A program made the translations under genes and the position numbers. A DNA stretch of 60,000 nt from Lineus longissimus (taxonomy: Eukaryota; Nemertea; Pilidiophora; Heteronemertea; Lineidae): assembly GCF_910592395.1 (NCBI RefSeq), contig NC_088315.1:4716501-4776500 (forward strand), read 5' to 3'. Within the stretch, counting starts at the first letter, position 1. Each line of letters starts with the position of its first letter. Shown in pieces: positions 1-12,400 of this stretch. The notes beneath the pieces are model-generated. The model made no database searches and was not told where the DNA came from. It worked only from the letters and a program-made list of their open reading frames with translations.

Positions 1-3000
1 TTTAACATAAGTTGTTTCACGGTTACCAGACTCAGCACTGGTTTCATTTGCCAGGTTCAACATAACATTATTGGTTTCTGATAACGTTTGCCATTGTTTT
101 AGTAACAATCGGTAATCCATATTTCATTAACCCTGAGTCATTGATTTTGAGAATGTGACCATATTCACTCAAAGCAGCCTGGTGTTTACAAACATGTTAT
201 GTATTATGCTATATGCTCGGGAGATCCAATATAAAGTGTGATTTGTGATTATCGTCATAAATTCTACCATGGCCCATCAATGATGCTGTTACAGAAAGTC
301 TACAGCAAAACTACAATAAAAATGCCCTCTGCTTGCTTCTGTTCAGACCAGGGTTGGTATAGGGTACTGGCCAAACACTTGTCCTTTGATACATTTAAGA
401 CCCGAGTCCCCTCCTTTTTTGGTTGGGACTAAAAAGACCAGGACAGGAGTGGGAAGGTCACAACACCCTTGAAGCCAGAAGCCATGTTTTTCCATATTCT
501 TTATTTTCTAGGGTCAATTGGATAATTTCAGTACCTGTATTTATATTTTCCCATTGTCGAACATTCCTCCCATTCTGCATAATCAAATTTTCATTCCAGG
601 TATCATTACCGATAACAAGAATACTCTAATATTACGGACCATGTCCCAATCTTAAAAATCCTCATCAAATACAATATAACTTGATTGGCCATGGAACCAG
701 ATTCACCAGGTAATCTCATTGGATGGTTTATAGGGTCATTTACACCACAAGCTAAAAAAATGGGTTCTGATTTGATTGGATCCATCTTCATTCTGGTCTT
801 CATTCCATTGCGCCCATTTACAAAACACAGTACAGCCTGGCATAATGTGGTTTAATGGGGATGCATATTTATGAGAATAGAAGAACCTTGGTGGTTTTGA
901 AACAAAAGTGCTTTACTTCACATGCCAACAGGTAAATTTTGGTCCACATGAGTCAGTTGTGGACCTTTTTGTGTTTAGATGACAGAAATGGATGCATTCG
1001 GACTAGACCCTACAGAACAAGTTCGAAAGATAGTCCACTTTTAATCCGGACTAATCCTCATCAGTATCGATCAGTTTCTGTTAAAAATAAGGAATATTTA
1101 GACCGCTTTGAGATCTTTTTCTCATCGTGTAAATGTCCCTATTTTTGATGTTGTCTGATGTTATTGGTTTTTCGTGAGGTTATTGGTAATTTTTTACCAC
1201 GGAACAAAACAGTCCAGGTAATTTTATTTGTTGGTTATTCTCGATGTTGTCTCCGTTATCGGTTTTTTCGTGGTACTGATTATTCTCAATGCTGTTGGCT
1301 GTATTCGTTGCCTGTTTTTTTCCCCTTAGAAATGCTAGTGATAGATGCATATAAGTCCTCCAAAGTTGAAGCTCAAGTTCTTATTGGTGTCATGACCTTT
1401 TCCAAGCTTCAGAAGTAAAAGCAAAAGATAATACTTTCCAAAGACAAAGTCGGTGATTAGGATCAAATTGATACAAATCATGTATGCGAATGCTCCGGGG
1501 AGTTTGAACTTATTATGAGCACTCTTAATCCATCATCGGGACTGTAGTTATTTGTCTTATGATGATTAGATACTGCAGTGGGTAATTGAAATGAATGGGT
1601 CACAGGGTTATCTCAGGGAAACCCCTCAGGAGTGTGAAAGACAAGTTGAAGTCAGCGAGCAATACCAATGTCTATAATATGTGGCTAAAATTTGTGGTTA
1701 AACATTGTTTTAAATCCTGTTGTCAGCCAACTTCCCAAGGCTTGATATTTCCGTGCCTTCCGCTTGTGCCCCACCAAACGACAAACATGAGCAGCTTGCG
1801 ATTGACTCTACCTCTTGCCAAAGATGGAGCCACAAGGTCGGTAAACCCAATTGGCGCCTTACCTTACAGTGGCACGTAAAAATAAGAAAACTTGTGAAAT
1901 TTATATTTGTTAAGAAATGTTCAGGAATTACAAAAATCAGTAGGCACAGAAATTTCTGGTTTCCAGTAAGAATCTGAGCCTCCAAGGAAGGTTTCCTGTC
2001 ATTGTTGTCAAATCAGTTGTTGCTCTCAAACCTCCCAAGATGCTTTGCAGATCTCCTTGACAACCACAGGAAGATTGCGTCTTTTATGTCAGAGCTATTC
2101 CTTTGCTGAGGGAGGGATCGAAAGTCTTGTTAGCTGCGAGGGGGCCCTTTGTAGTGGCGTCGCTCTTTTATGTTGCTTCCTTTAGACAACGGTAACCTGT
2201 TTGATGATTGTGTCTGATCTGGTAATCAGAAGTGGGTGTTACGGCAGTATGGGGTAGCCTTGGTGCTCACTGGTTCTTGATGCAATTAGTTAACAACTTG
2301 GAAAGTGCATGTTTATTCTTGTATATGATTCCGCAACGACCTACACTAATTAACATGTTGTTTAAAGGGTTATGACCTAATAGGTTAGAGTGGGCTTTAC
2401 GTGTATTCTTTCAATTATCATAAAACACAGTCTTCAAAATGGTAAACATTTGATGAGACCCTTGAACCCAAGTGTGGAACAAAAAAAATTGTCCCCAAAG
2501 GTTAAGAATTGTGAAAACGATCATTCTCAAACCTCGCAGATCGCAGCACTATGTCTTTGCAGGTGCTTAAGAGTTTTTTTGTTCTGTCAAGAATGATTCA
2601 GAAACACAACAGGACTGTCTAGTGTCATATGAAGATGATGATGTTGTTGGCAATCATTATATCGCGGATTCAATATATTCAACAGACCGCAAACTGAGAT
2701 ACTGATGTAGCCATCATATGGTCTTGGCAGGTCAGTTGAGAAAACAATAACATCTCTTATCCGAGATCGATGGAAGGAATGCAAGTGAATGTTTGAAAGA
2801 TTGTGAATAGATAATTGTTGGCTAGTTCCGTTATCACTGTGCTCCAGAACTGCCCACTCTGGGACACTGAGAGACTGGCCACATGGCCATACGGTGCATC
2901 AATTCAGATAAAGCTCTGGGGATCAAGGAAATAACAAGAGACGACAGTCAGGTTTATAAGAGACAGAGGCCTGGTTGTGTAGCTGGCCATAAATAGAAAA

Positions 3001-3416
3001 TTGATTGCTAAGAAGAAGAAGAAGAAGTTATCACAGTACCAAGATCTACTGTATTGTTTCTGGTAACAATAGACTCGCCCAAACTTTTGTCATTAATTAA
3101 ATTGAGGGGTGTAAGGAGTAAGTTACACCCCTCTGAAATTTGTTTCCTGGTTGGTTGATAGTGGTTCTCAGGTGGCTAAAGCACAGTAACTGGATCTGCA
3201 TGGTTTGACTTAGTGATGAAAAGCCTAAATCGTGCAGATATACTGTGAGAGACATCTGTTGACAACTTCATGAACCTTTATCTTGTTCACCTGGTTCCTG
3301 TATAATAGTGTCCCTGTAACAATGCAGAAATTTGTTACGATGCTACTCACTTAAATAAGTTTAATAGCTATTTGATTTTTAAGAAACAGCACTCCGAACA
3401 TCAATTATTGTTACAG
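1..3416. other. left flank, no gene confidently assigned
   Basis: I find no exon here that I can defend. Open stretches are short and lack paired splice signals. The best protein-like stretch is 1978-2109 on the plus strand (43 codons plus TGA, containing LLDNHRKIASFMSELF), with a usable acceptor at 2049-2050. It may be an exon of the gene that ends at 3606, or chance. A short AAG microsatellite lies at about 3010-3027 and a perfect hairpin at 3104-3133. If 3417-3606 is a real last exon, this stretch should contain upstream introns and exons of that gene, which I could not resolve. Confidence 0.4.
3104..3133. repeat. perfect 11-bp inverted repeat (hairpin)
   Basis: Arms GAGGGGTGTAA (3104-3114) and TTACACCCCTC (3123-3133) pair perfectly around an 8-nt loop. 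The AAATT/AAATTT flanks extend the pairing with a small bulge. It could be the relic of a small foldback element or a structured piece of the intron. There is no evidence of function. Confidence 0.8.
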
Positions 3417-3606
3417 GCTCCAAGGAACAACTGGAAAAGCTGTTAATTACTTCATACATTCCATTGGGAAGCAAGAACGAACATTCTGTCCTTCCTTGCT
3501 TCTAGCTCCAAGTCGTTACATGCTGGCGGAACTTGGGTATCCATCTAGGGAAATCTTAGAACGTGCTTCACGAGAACTGAGTCCAATTACCGACCGCCTA
3601 CTCTAG
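3417..3606 (+). CDS. terminal exon of an unrecognised gene
   Basis: After a good acceptor (TCAATTATTGTTACAG, ending 3416) the frame starting at 3418 is open for 62 codons and stops at TAG 3604-3606. The first base (3417) completes a split codon, so the incoming intron is phase 2. The peptide is protein-like: it begins LQGTTGKAVNYF, passes through RTFCPSLLLAP and AELGYPSREIL, and ends LSPITDRLL. The composition is balanced, with a predicted helical C-terminus and no low complexity. A poly(A) signal follows at 3793. I do not recognise the family and found no convincing upstream exon with a phase-2 donor in the first 3.4 kb, so the gene should extend off the left edge or through exons I missed. 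The alternative is a chance open frame behind a chance acceptor. Confidence 0.5.
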
Positions 3607-3792
3607 GCACCTTACCATTTCTTCAGTTCAAAGAAGTGGAGAATAGGAGGGGAATGGTCTTTTTTGGGACATCGGGATTGCTCCAGAATGATGATCAGGA
3701 TTCAGGATAGAGCAGAAAATTTCGGGAATTTTTGTTGTTGTTTTGCCAGAAATTTCGTTTCCCAGCAGAAATATCTTATATTTTGCCACAAA

Positions 3793-3798
3793 AATAAA
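3793..3798 (+). terminator. candidate poly(A) signal for the 3417-3606 exon
   Basis: AATAAA lies about 190 nt after the TAG stop at 3604-3606, a normal distance for a short animal 3' UTR. The hexamer is common in A+T-rich DNA, so this is supportive only. Confidence 0.35.
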
Positions 3799-4000
3799 AA
3801 ATTACATGCATGCCTATTAGAAGGAGAACTGAGATATGGCATTTTTTTAATGTCGGGACAGCAAGCCTTCCTTCTGATTCTGAAAAATGTTCAATGCCAA
3901 TGATAGGTTTCTTTTTCAGTTTACTTCATGAGATAACATAGCTATATCCATGCAGGACTCTTTAACATCCAACATGCTTTTATCCAAGTTTTTAGCTCAG

Positions 4001-4148
4001 TTGATGAAAGTCAGCAGAGCTGGTAAAATAGCTATTCAGAATGACGTCTGTCCCTCCATCCGTCAACATAGGTGTTGACAAAAGTCAGCAGAGCTGGTAA
4101 AATAACTTTTCAGAATGTCGTCTATCCCTCTATCCGTCAACATGGGTG
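4001..4148. repeat. 74-bp tandem duplication
   Basis: Copy 1 starts at 4001 and copy 2 at 4075. Both contain AAAGTCAGCAGAGCTGGTAA and end with CCGTCAACAT followed by GGGTG or AGGTG. A handful of substitutions separate them, so the duplication is not recent. Confidence 0.85.
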
Positions 4149-6955
4149 CCCATTTTGTAAACATAAGACCTAGGCACTTCAATGAAGAACAAACGTACTG
4201 CTTGCAGTATCATTCACAGTGGAAAGTGCCTCTTTGGAAACATGGCAATATAAAAATGGAGTTCTAGCTGAATAGAAAGAGATTTTTGCGGCAGAATATA
4301 TAATCGGGAGCATAATCAACCAACCAAATTTGTGAAAAATATCCTGCACACAAAGATTTTCTGCGTTACAGCTAATATGAAAAATTAAAGTAAGTATAGC
4401 TTTTGGATATGATAAAAAAAAACACTTCCCCTCAAAAACATGGTTTGAACAGCCAATATTATTGTCATTAAAAGCATTGAAAAACACCTGATTGCTTGAG
4501 GCAGTGGTGTAGACTTAATACAAATGTTTCATGTAACAACTCAGTTTGTAATGACTGAAACCGCGTTATATGTTCCAATAGCGCTCAGCTTTCCCGGCAA
4601 GGACTGGTTTCGAATCTCAATTTACCGTATTGATTTTTTCATTGTGATTGTTACAATCAGCTGGGAGTCTGCATGTTTTATAGTGTGTGCCACCAAATCC
4701 AATTCCTCATTGTTATTTACAGTTGTATTTTCATTATGCTGTTGATAGAGTTTCTGATAGTGATGTCAGAGTTTGTACGGTGTTAATTATCTTGTTTTTG
4801 TGTTGAGATAGTTTCCTGCATCAGGTTGCTTTCACCTCGCCCAGCACAATAGAGACGCGTACGTTATGATTACTAGAGAACCGCCGCTATAAATACAGCT
4901 AATGCAGCATTCGGTGTCGTATAAGTGTCACATGCAGTTAGCGCTGTGTTCATAATGCTGTAGTAGCTAGCCAAAAGCCACATTTGGAGTGAGCATACTA
5001 GATGTCCGTCGCTTTTATCATCACAATTAGCATGTATATCAATATCGGATGTATCATCATTTGTGTAACATCCAGCATCAGTTGTCGGATATGTAACATC
5101 TAGGATAGTGATAAGAGCCAGGGTATTCACTTCAAAAGGATTTTTTACAGTGGTACCTGGATCTCAACTACGGTAAGTCTTCGTTAGTTTAGATGACTAA
5201 TTATCTATCTCCTCTTTCACTATCTCTCTAAGGGTTCTATTTAATGGTGTGTCAGGAAAAAAAATGCAGTTACAAACAATGTTGTACATGTAGCACAATT
5301 ATCATGCATGCAACTTTGCTGAAACTTGGCATGTATAGTATTTGTATGTGTATATGTGGAACTAACAAGATAATGTGTGTATATAAGCAAACAATATTTC
5401 AAAAGTTTCAGCGCAAGACAGACTCCTAATTAAGGTTTTTCTTCGCTATTGTCTTTCCAGTAGTGTTATAGTCAAGGTTAACGATACAAATAAAAGCTAT
5501 CTGTCTGGACTATTGATCACTAATGATAAAACCTAATAGATATCTTTTCTGGTTTGTCCGTGGATTATTTATTAACTGCCTTGTCCTGCCATCAAATTTC
5601 GTATAGACTTTCAATTACTTTCAAATTTATGCTTATTCTGCCTCTAGCAGTTCAATTAAATCTCCCAAGATCTTAACCCGGATTTAATTTGATTACTTTG
5701 ACCATGAACTGACTCTATTACAATACAATTAGCAAGCCGGTGATTGGTTCAGTCGGATGTGGACTGGAGGTTTGAGCTGATAGTGTAGGCAATTTTAGGG
5801 GATTGCTCCCGAAGTCGTCCCGACCCCCCCATGACTTTGACGTCTCTCACTTCTTCATTACACTTTGTCTATTATTTATCATTGGAACTACTGCTTTTCT
5901 TCACAGATTGACTAAAGTATGTAATGGCAGCCTGTTGAAAACCCCTGGAATGTCCCCTCAACTACCCTAATCCCCAAGTTAATTAGTTAGGATCCTCAAC
6001 AATGCTTCCCCCGACATCGGCACATGATTTCAGAATCGATCAGAATCCCTCCTTTCAAATCTATATCGTCCTGGTTACTTTGTTGTTGATGGAAAGAACT
6101 CAGTTGGCATGGTAACAGCGGGCAAATATCACAAAAGACAGAAAATAAGAAAATCGGGTCTTCATTACTTAGAGATTAATTTCATCAGGATGATTTCTAA
6201 ACAATTCATGTTTCCATGGCAATGTCCCAAGTAATTTGTTTGTTCATGATCTGTATTTTGTCATCCTGATATGTTGAGAAAAAACATCATATTTGGATCG
6301 TGTTTAACGTTATTCCGGGAACTGAATCCTCATGGGGTGTTTAGTTATAATATGTTACGAACACTCTGATTGGCTAGTTCCCTTCGTGCCGGACCATTTA
6401 CAGAGTCAACCAAGGTCCAGATGATTGACAGTGTCACTTGTAATTATGGTAGAACCTCCAAGGATTCCCTCTGGATTACTGGCAAATACTGTCCTTGACA
6501 CAGAAGTAACCCGATTACAGAGGTCAAATTCAACATAAATTACCCATTAGGCAGTAGTGACAGTAGTGTTTGAGGTTGTCCTACTGACAGGGGTGCCAGC
6601 AGAGGTTCCCCTGTATGCCTCTGAAGTCCATGACCTCTTTCCCTTCCCTTGCTCGGAAGCATCATCAGAGCATATGAAACCTGATGATCGACTTCCGTCA
6701 TCTGCCTCTCATGTCATTAGTTATCAATAGGCTGCCGTATTTATTGCGCAGCAAAGATGACACCTTAAAGCTGGTGTATCATGTATGAATGCCAGCCGTA
6801 ACTAAGTTACATAGTTAATTAGGTTCTAGTGTCATCAGAAAAGACCACATAGATCACATTTGAATTTAGCTGTTTTCCCCTTGAAAAGGGGAACATTTGG
6901 TTACATTTCCCTCCAACTTGATATACATTATAACATACATGAGCGAATAAATCAA

Positions 6956-7064
6956 GCAACCATCAACTATCATACATTTAAAGCACCTAAGTGGCAGCAA
7001 CCATCAATGCATTAAAGCACCTCAGTGGCAGCGACCATCAATACATTTAAAGCACCTTAGTGGC
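6956..7064. repeat. minisatellite, three units of 41, 34 and 34 bp
   Basis: Units start at 6956, 6997 and 7031. Each runs GCAACCATCAA (or GCGACCATCAA), then CATTTAAAGCACCT or a close variant, then AGTGGC. The first unit carries a 7-bp insertion. Confidence 0.85.
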
Positions 7065-9369
7065 GATCCCCAGCTGGCCGTGATTGCCAGTCACAGCATC
7101 GTTACCCTTTGGCGTCTTCCCTTGCAGGTAGAACAAGACCACAAGAGTCATGAGGAGACCATTTATGTCGCACTAATCACCTCATTTCGCCTCTTTTCAG
7201 GGGCAAAGCATGACCTTACTGGGTGGAATTTTACCATTTACACTAATAAGGGGCAATTAGTTTCTGTCGAATGGCTCACAAGGACATTTTGAATTATGAA
7301 ATGGCGACATTTAACCTTTAAAATGTCTGCTAGTTTATGGTTTAATGTTCTTCTGATCATTATGGTGATTTTGCAGAAATGTTTTAGTGAAAACTTTTTT
7401 AAGGAGTGATGTGGAGTATTGTATGGCATAGCGTTTCAACATCGTTGTGGCGATAGAAAGATAGACATCTTTCCAGAGGCAAATAGCTAAAACCAGAAAT
7501 ATCACCTCTAACCTTTCACCAGGCACTAGCAGTTCATTACAAATGCTGTATAAAACGATAAAGTCGAATGAGATACATTTCAGAAAAGGCTTTAATTTGT
7601 TTCTCATAGGTTGTTTTGTTAATCGTATTTAGACCTCTGACACACCATGAGTTGGAAGTGTAGCAAGTTACTCCCACCAACGGTAGCTTCTTTCCTTGAT
7701 AAGGATTTGTCTTTGGCATCTAGTTTACCTAGTTTACACCTCTGATCCACCAAAAGTCACTTACATTTTCACCCTTCACCTGAAACTAACAGCCCATGAC
7801 ACACTAATATGTCTGACAGGGGCTGTTAGTCTAATAGATCAATAAATATCAGTCGGAAGCGTAGCAAGTTTACTCCTGGTGACTGTAGCATGTTTTGCTT
7901 TACTCTATAGCCTAATTACTCTGCTGTGATAGGTTGATTTGATCAGTTGATGTAGCTATTAGCTGTCAGACACCAATATCCTGCCAATATCCGTAAGTGG
8001 TCGATGACACTATCAGATAGAAGTAGTGATTTCTTGGCGCTGCTGGATGAGATCATATTGGTCACAAGATGCTTGGTCATCTTGGAGGGAGAAAAGTGTC
8101 CCAAAAGTAGTCAATCTTGCTGAGTGGATGGTGATACTCTTGTGTAGGGGCAGTTAGGGAAAAGTTGTCCCATCAACAGTTCGGTCAGGCAAAGGTCGTT
8201 AACAGTTTCCACCTTTGGGAAACACCATATGTTCAACACTTTCTGGTATAAAAAGCAATACAGATATTGATAGCCTCAGACACTCTGTTCTCATTATTGC
8301 CTTTCCTGGCCTGGTCATCCCTCCTTTCAGTCAACCAATCCCTAGATGGGATTAAAGTGCATCCGGTTGCCATGTTATTGATTACAAGGTGACAGCACTC
8401 TCAGATGTGATTATTGTCCACTGATGAAGTGATCTGTATCAGTTGCACCTCGTAGCATCTACTGCAGGAGGATATTGTCAAGGGGTGCTTCGCTGAGAGC
8501 CTCTGACTCCAGGCACTGTTCATTACTTCAGTTTACTGGCATGGTCAAGAAAGTCCGTCGTAGCCAGGAGTTGGTGGTGAAGGATCTTTTCCATTCCTTT
8601 ACTCTGTTTACAAGTGAGCCACAGAAAAATAAGAAGGAATATAGCCGCTGCTAGACACATCAGCACAATGAGAATTGGTGTGTTGATTATTTCTATCAGG
8701 TAAAGCTATGTGATGCTATCTGCCAGGCAATACATTCTTGTCTGCTAGTATAACTGCTGCTCCCAAGCAATAACCAACTACTAATGGCATGCTCCAGTCG
8801 ATTTGGATTCCAGATAAAGTGGTATTACTGCCAGTGATTGCATATTGTGCTCTTCTGCAGAGGCGAGACGTTTTTTATGAGTTGATGCTCGGATGTTTTA
8901 AACAGAATATTTTAGAGGATGATGGAACATAAGTAAACTTTCATTCATGGTCCTGAAAAATATGAAAAAGATCTGACGAAATAGAATGAAAATTGTTTTA
9001 AAGACAAGGAAATAACTTCTCTTTTAAGGACGGCCTCAGGACTGACAAGTGATATCTTTAAAAGAGAGGTATCACTGATACGTCCTGATAAAAACTCCCA
9101 GCATCAGATACTATACCAATAATTAGGATGGAAATTGTGTTTGCTGGTGACTACTGATATCGTATAGTAATTTACCAATAGTAGTCTAGCTTATTGGGAT
9201 TCCAGATAACGCAGATGATGGCATATTCAGCGCTTTGGCTGATCATGCCCGAGTTTCTCATCAACCGATTGATGAAATTTCCACTGTAGGATATCGGCGT
9301 AATGCTAAGGTAATTGCCTAAGTCTTTTATGCACCAATTTATAGTAACGATAGTAAGGCAGAGAGTGCT

Positions 9370-9460
9370 GCCTTTAGTCTCACATCAACTGGGGGTTTGA
9401 GCCAGGGTCCAAGTGAATGCTGACCGAGAGTCCATAGCCACTAGACCACAGCGGCTCCTT
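9370..9460 (-). mobile_element. tRNA-derived SINE fragment (copy a)
   Basis: Read on the minus strand, the block has a tRNA-like head. An A-box-like TGGTCTAGTGGCTATGGAC is followed about 35 nt later by a B-box-like GGCTCAAACCC, then a tail containing GTGAGACTAAAGGCAG. The spacing and box order are those of an RNA polymerase III promoter. Related heads occur at 33.9 kb (minus) and 52.1 kb (plus). No open cloverleaf of a functional tRNA is evident. Confidence 0.6.
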
Positions 9461-12400
9461 ATACCATGTAGCAACCTCCCAATAATGTTCTGGCTGATGG
9501 AGATTCAAGAAATGGTAGTGCCAGGGAATGGCACCTCAACTTCCCAATCGAACTGACCATTAATCAATGATGGCCAGCCACCTAATGGGAACTGGGGAGG
9601 TCCAATATCAGATGGTACTGGTCATTGGGTGGTCAATGAGGCTACTGACTTCGTTGATTATTGTAGATGATCAGTACACTATAGTATTCAGTGCTACGAG
9701 ACAATTTTTCATACCATTGTCTCCATTAGCCATTGCGTTTCCCATCTAGAAGTAATAACAGTGTAGTAGGTCACCTGCCTCCCTCATTACAATCTTCTTT
9801 ATGACATTGTGCTTTTGATAGGTTTGCTTAGATTGTTTGGGAATTTAGCGTTCTTGGTCATCCACGTCAGGTTGTCATTTGGTGCCATGAGTTCACCCTT
9901 AGTCTCTTCGACTTCTATATTGGGTGTCAGAGTGTCGAGACATCTTTGCGTTCCGCCCTTTAAACATTAACGATGTTGTTTGTCACCTGCGCTATCATTA
10001 CAGGTTGTTTTGTATGCTGTTGGATGATTGGGAGTAGGAAGTACTAGAAGGGTGAAGTGTGAGTTGGACTGTTTGTTTCCCTAACAAACACAAATTGATA
10101 GCTTGTTGGATGGCGGGTGATCGCTGGAGAGATGATCCCTGCATATGTCAACTGTTAATGGCTTTGGTCTTGTATTTCTGTTCGTAATATGTATCCAACT
10201 CGTTTCATTCATTGGTAAGGTTATTGCCTCTTCAACTGTTGAAGACACGACCCCCAGTCTCTGTGAGCATTATCAGAAAATTGTTCACCAGTTATTGTCA
10301 TATTTGGTTTTCAGGCATCACTCTAATCTACTTTACATCAGAAATGTGCCTGGCATATAGAGAAATCCGATCAAAATGACAACATGCCCTGGTCAGTAGA
10401 CGTCATTTGCTTTGACGGCAGCCTGCCAGGTATTCTCCTTCCTGTCTTGTTACTTAACAGTCGCCTTTGTAATGAGAGAAGTGCAAGTCTAAACGTGCGA
10501 GAAACAGCAAAGTGAACGGCGTGTAAAAACGGAAAATGATCTACGATATCGGGATTTATGGAGGATAGTTTGTGACATGACAAGAAGCAACGCCAGATAG
10601 GAAGAAACCCTGGATGTTTCTAAAGCTTAGCCATCTGATCCGAGTTGCAGAATAATGGACTTATTGTTTGAAGATTTGAGGAAATTTGAGCATGTTTTAG
10701 CATGTAGGAGCTGCTGTTCTGTTCAAAGGTTAGATGGTGTCTCGCAGTTGCTTCTAGCCGGAATGTCACATCCTCTGGGGAAAAATAAAACCAGATTTTG
10801 CTGAGGGGCCTTTTGGAATTCGTCATTGGTAAAAATGTAGAGTCGAATGTTGGAAACATACCTTCTCTCTCTTCCCATGTTGCTGCTGTATTATGAACTA
10901 TTTTGAGAGAAATACATTTAGAAAAGGCTTGCTTTGAGTCTTATGCTACTCATGGAATAGTCATCAAAGAGCATTATTTTAGCCTCCAGAAGTATTTTTT
11001 GCTCTGCGCTAGTCTTTGAAGTGATATCTGTAGTGTTTTCTGATGCTCGTATATGTCAGTTGTGTTGGAGGTGGTGAAAGATTGTGAGGATTCTGGTGGA
11101 TTTGTGGTGTATAGCTTTAAAAGGCAACTTCGTCTAACTTAATCTGATGTACATGGGTCCTACCCATAGTCTCCCTTAAAACAGTCGAGAGAGTCACCAA
11201 TGGGTTAACGCAAACCCTGGAAATGAACTTACCTTCGAGACAGTAATAAACTACAATGTAACCCAACATTACCAGCATCCTTAGTGTTGTCGTTGGAAAT
11301 ATTTAATTTCCATCTGAGTAAATCGGATTTAGAATGACGGCAAATTCACATGATTTGATTGACTGCCTCACTAATCGTGTAGCTATTGCGCACAGGGGGC
11401 AACTCAGTATCAAAAATAATTCATTAGGCGATAGCATTACTATGCACTTTTTGCATCGTTTTCATTTGAAATCAGATTAGTCGGCTTCTCAGCATCTTTT
11501 TAGTGGATTTCTAGTTGATTTCCTACTATTTAGTTATGTTGGATATACCGGATCCTGTCATCAGTTGTTTTGGGTTTCCTTACTCTTGGATTGGCGGAGC
11601 AGAATGCTCTTGTTTCACCAATCTACAACTGCTTTATTGATGACTTCGAAATAAAAAAGGCCATGCAGGAATACGACGTCATGACCATCCGACAATTTGG
11701 TGTGGCCATTGACGCATCATTGTCAATCCAAATTTAACCTTTTGAATGGTACTGAATGACCATTTGCCTTATTTCTCCCATTTCTTGAATACTCGTCAAC
11801 AGTCATATATCGATGGAACTGGTGTGTTTCCAACTGGTAACTCATAACCAACAATTGCTCAAATGCAAATAAAATCAATTCTGTTGCAGCCAGCCATGTC
11901 CCGGGAAATAATCAACTTGGGTGTAATTGAACGTGAACTGGTTGAAAAATTTTGTGCCGTCTCTTGAGAAATGTAATCTATACTATAATGTTACTCTAAT
12001 GGATTTCATTTGCAACGACAGAAATGGATGATGTTAGTAAGGGTGACAGCATGATTATTGGCCAAGTAACTCAATAAAATAACATGATTTGTGAATCCTT
12101 CACTTGAGAATAGTCTGTTTACGTGGGTGGGGGAGGGGGACGTAATCAGCAAATTGTGTTAGGATGATTAGAAAGTGTTAAACTGGTTGTCTGCATGTAA
12201 ATAAGAAACTGAATTATAGGTTCGTTATAGCACTTTATACTATAATCCAGAAGCCTTTCTATAGAAACCAAACAGTGAATATGCTGTGCAGCTGCAATAT
12301 CTGCCATCGCAGGCCAGTTGAAAGTAACCAAGTGGCAATGGCCATGCAGCTTCAAACCCACAACCTTCCGATCACAAGTTAGGCGCTGTTCCACTGCACC

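Noticed and set aside
4580-4610. B-box-like GGTTTCGAATCTC, possible tRNA or SINE
   Set aside because: No convincing A box at the right distance and no cloverleaf. At most a decayed SINE.
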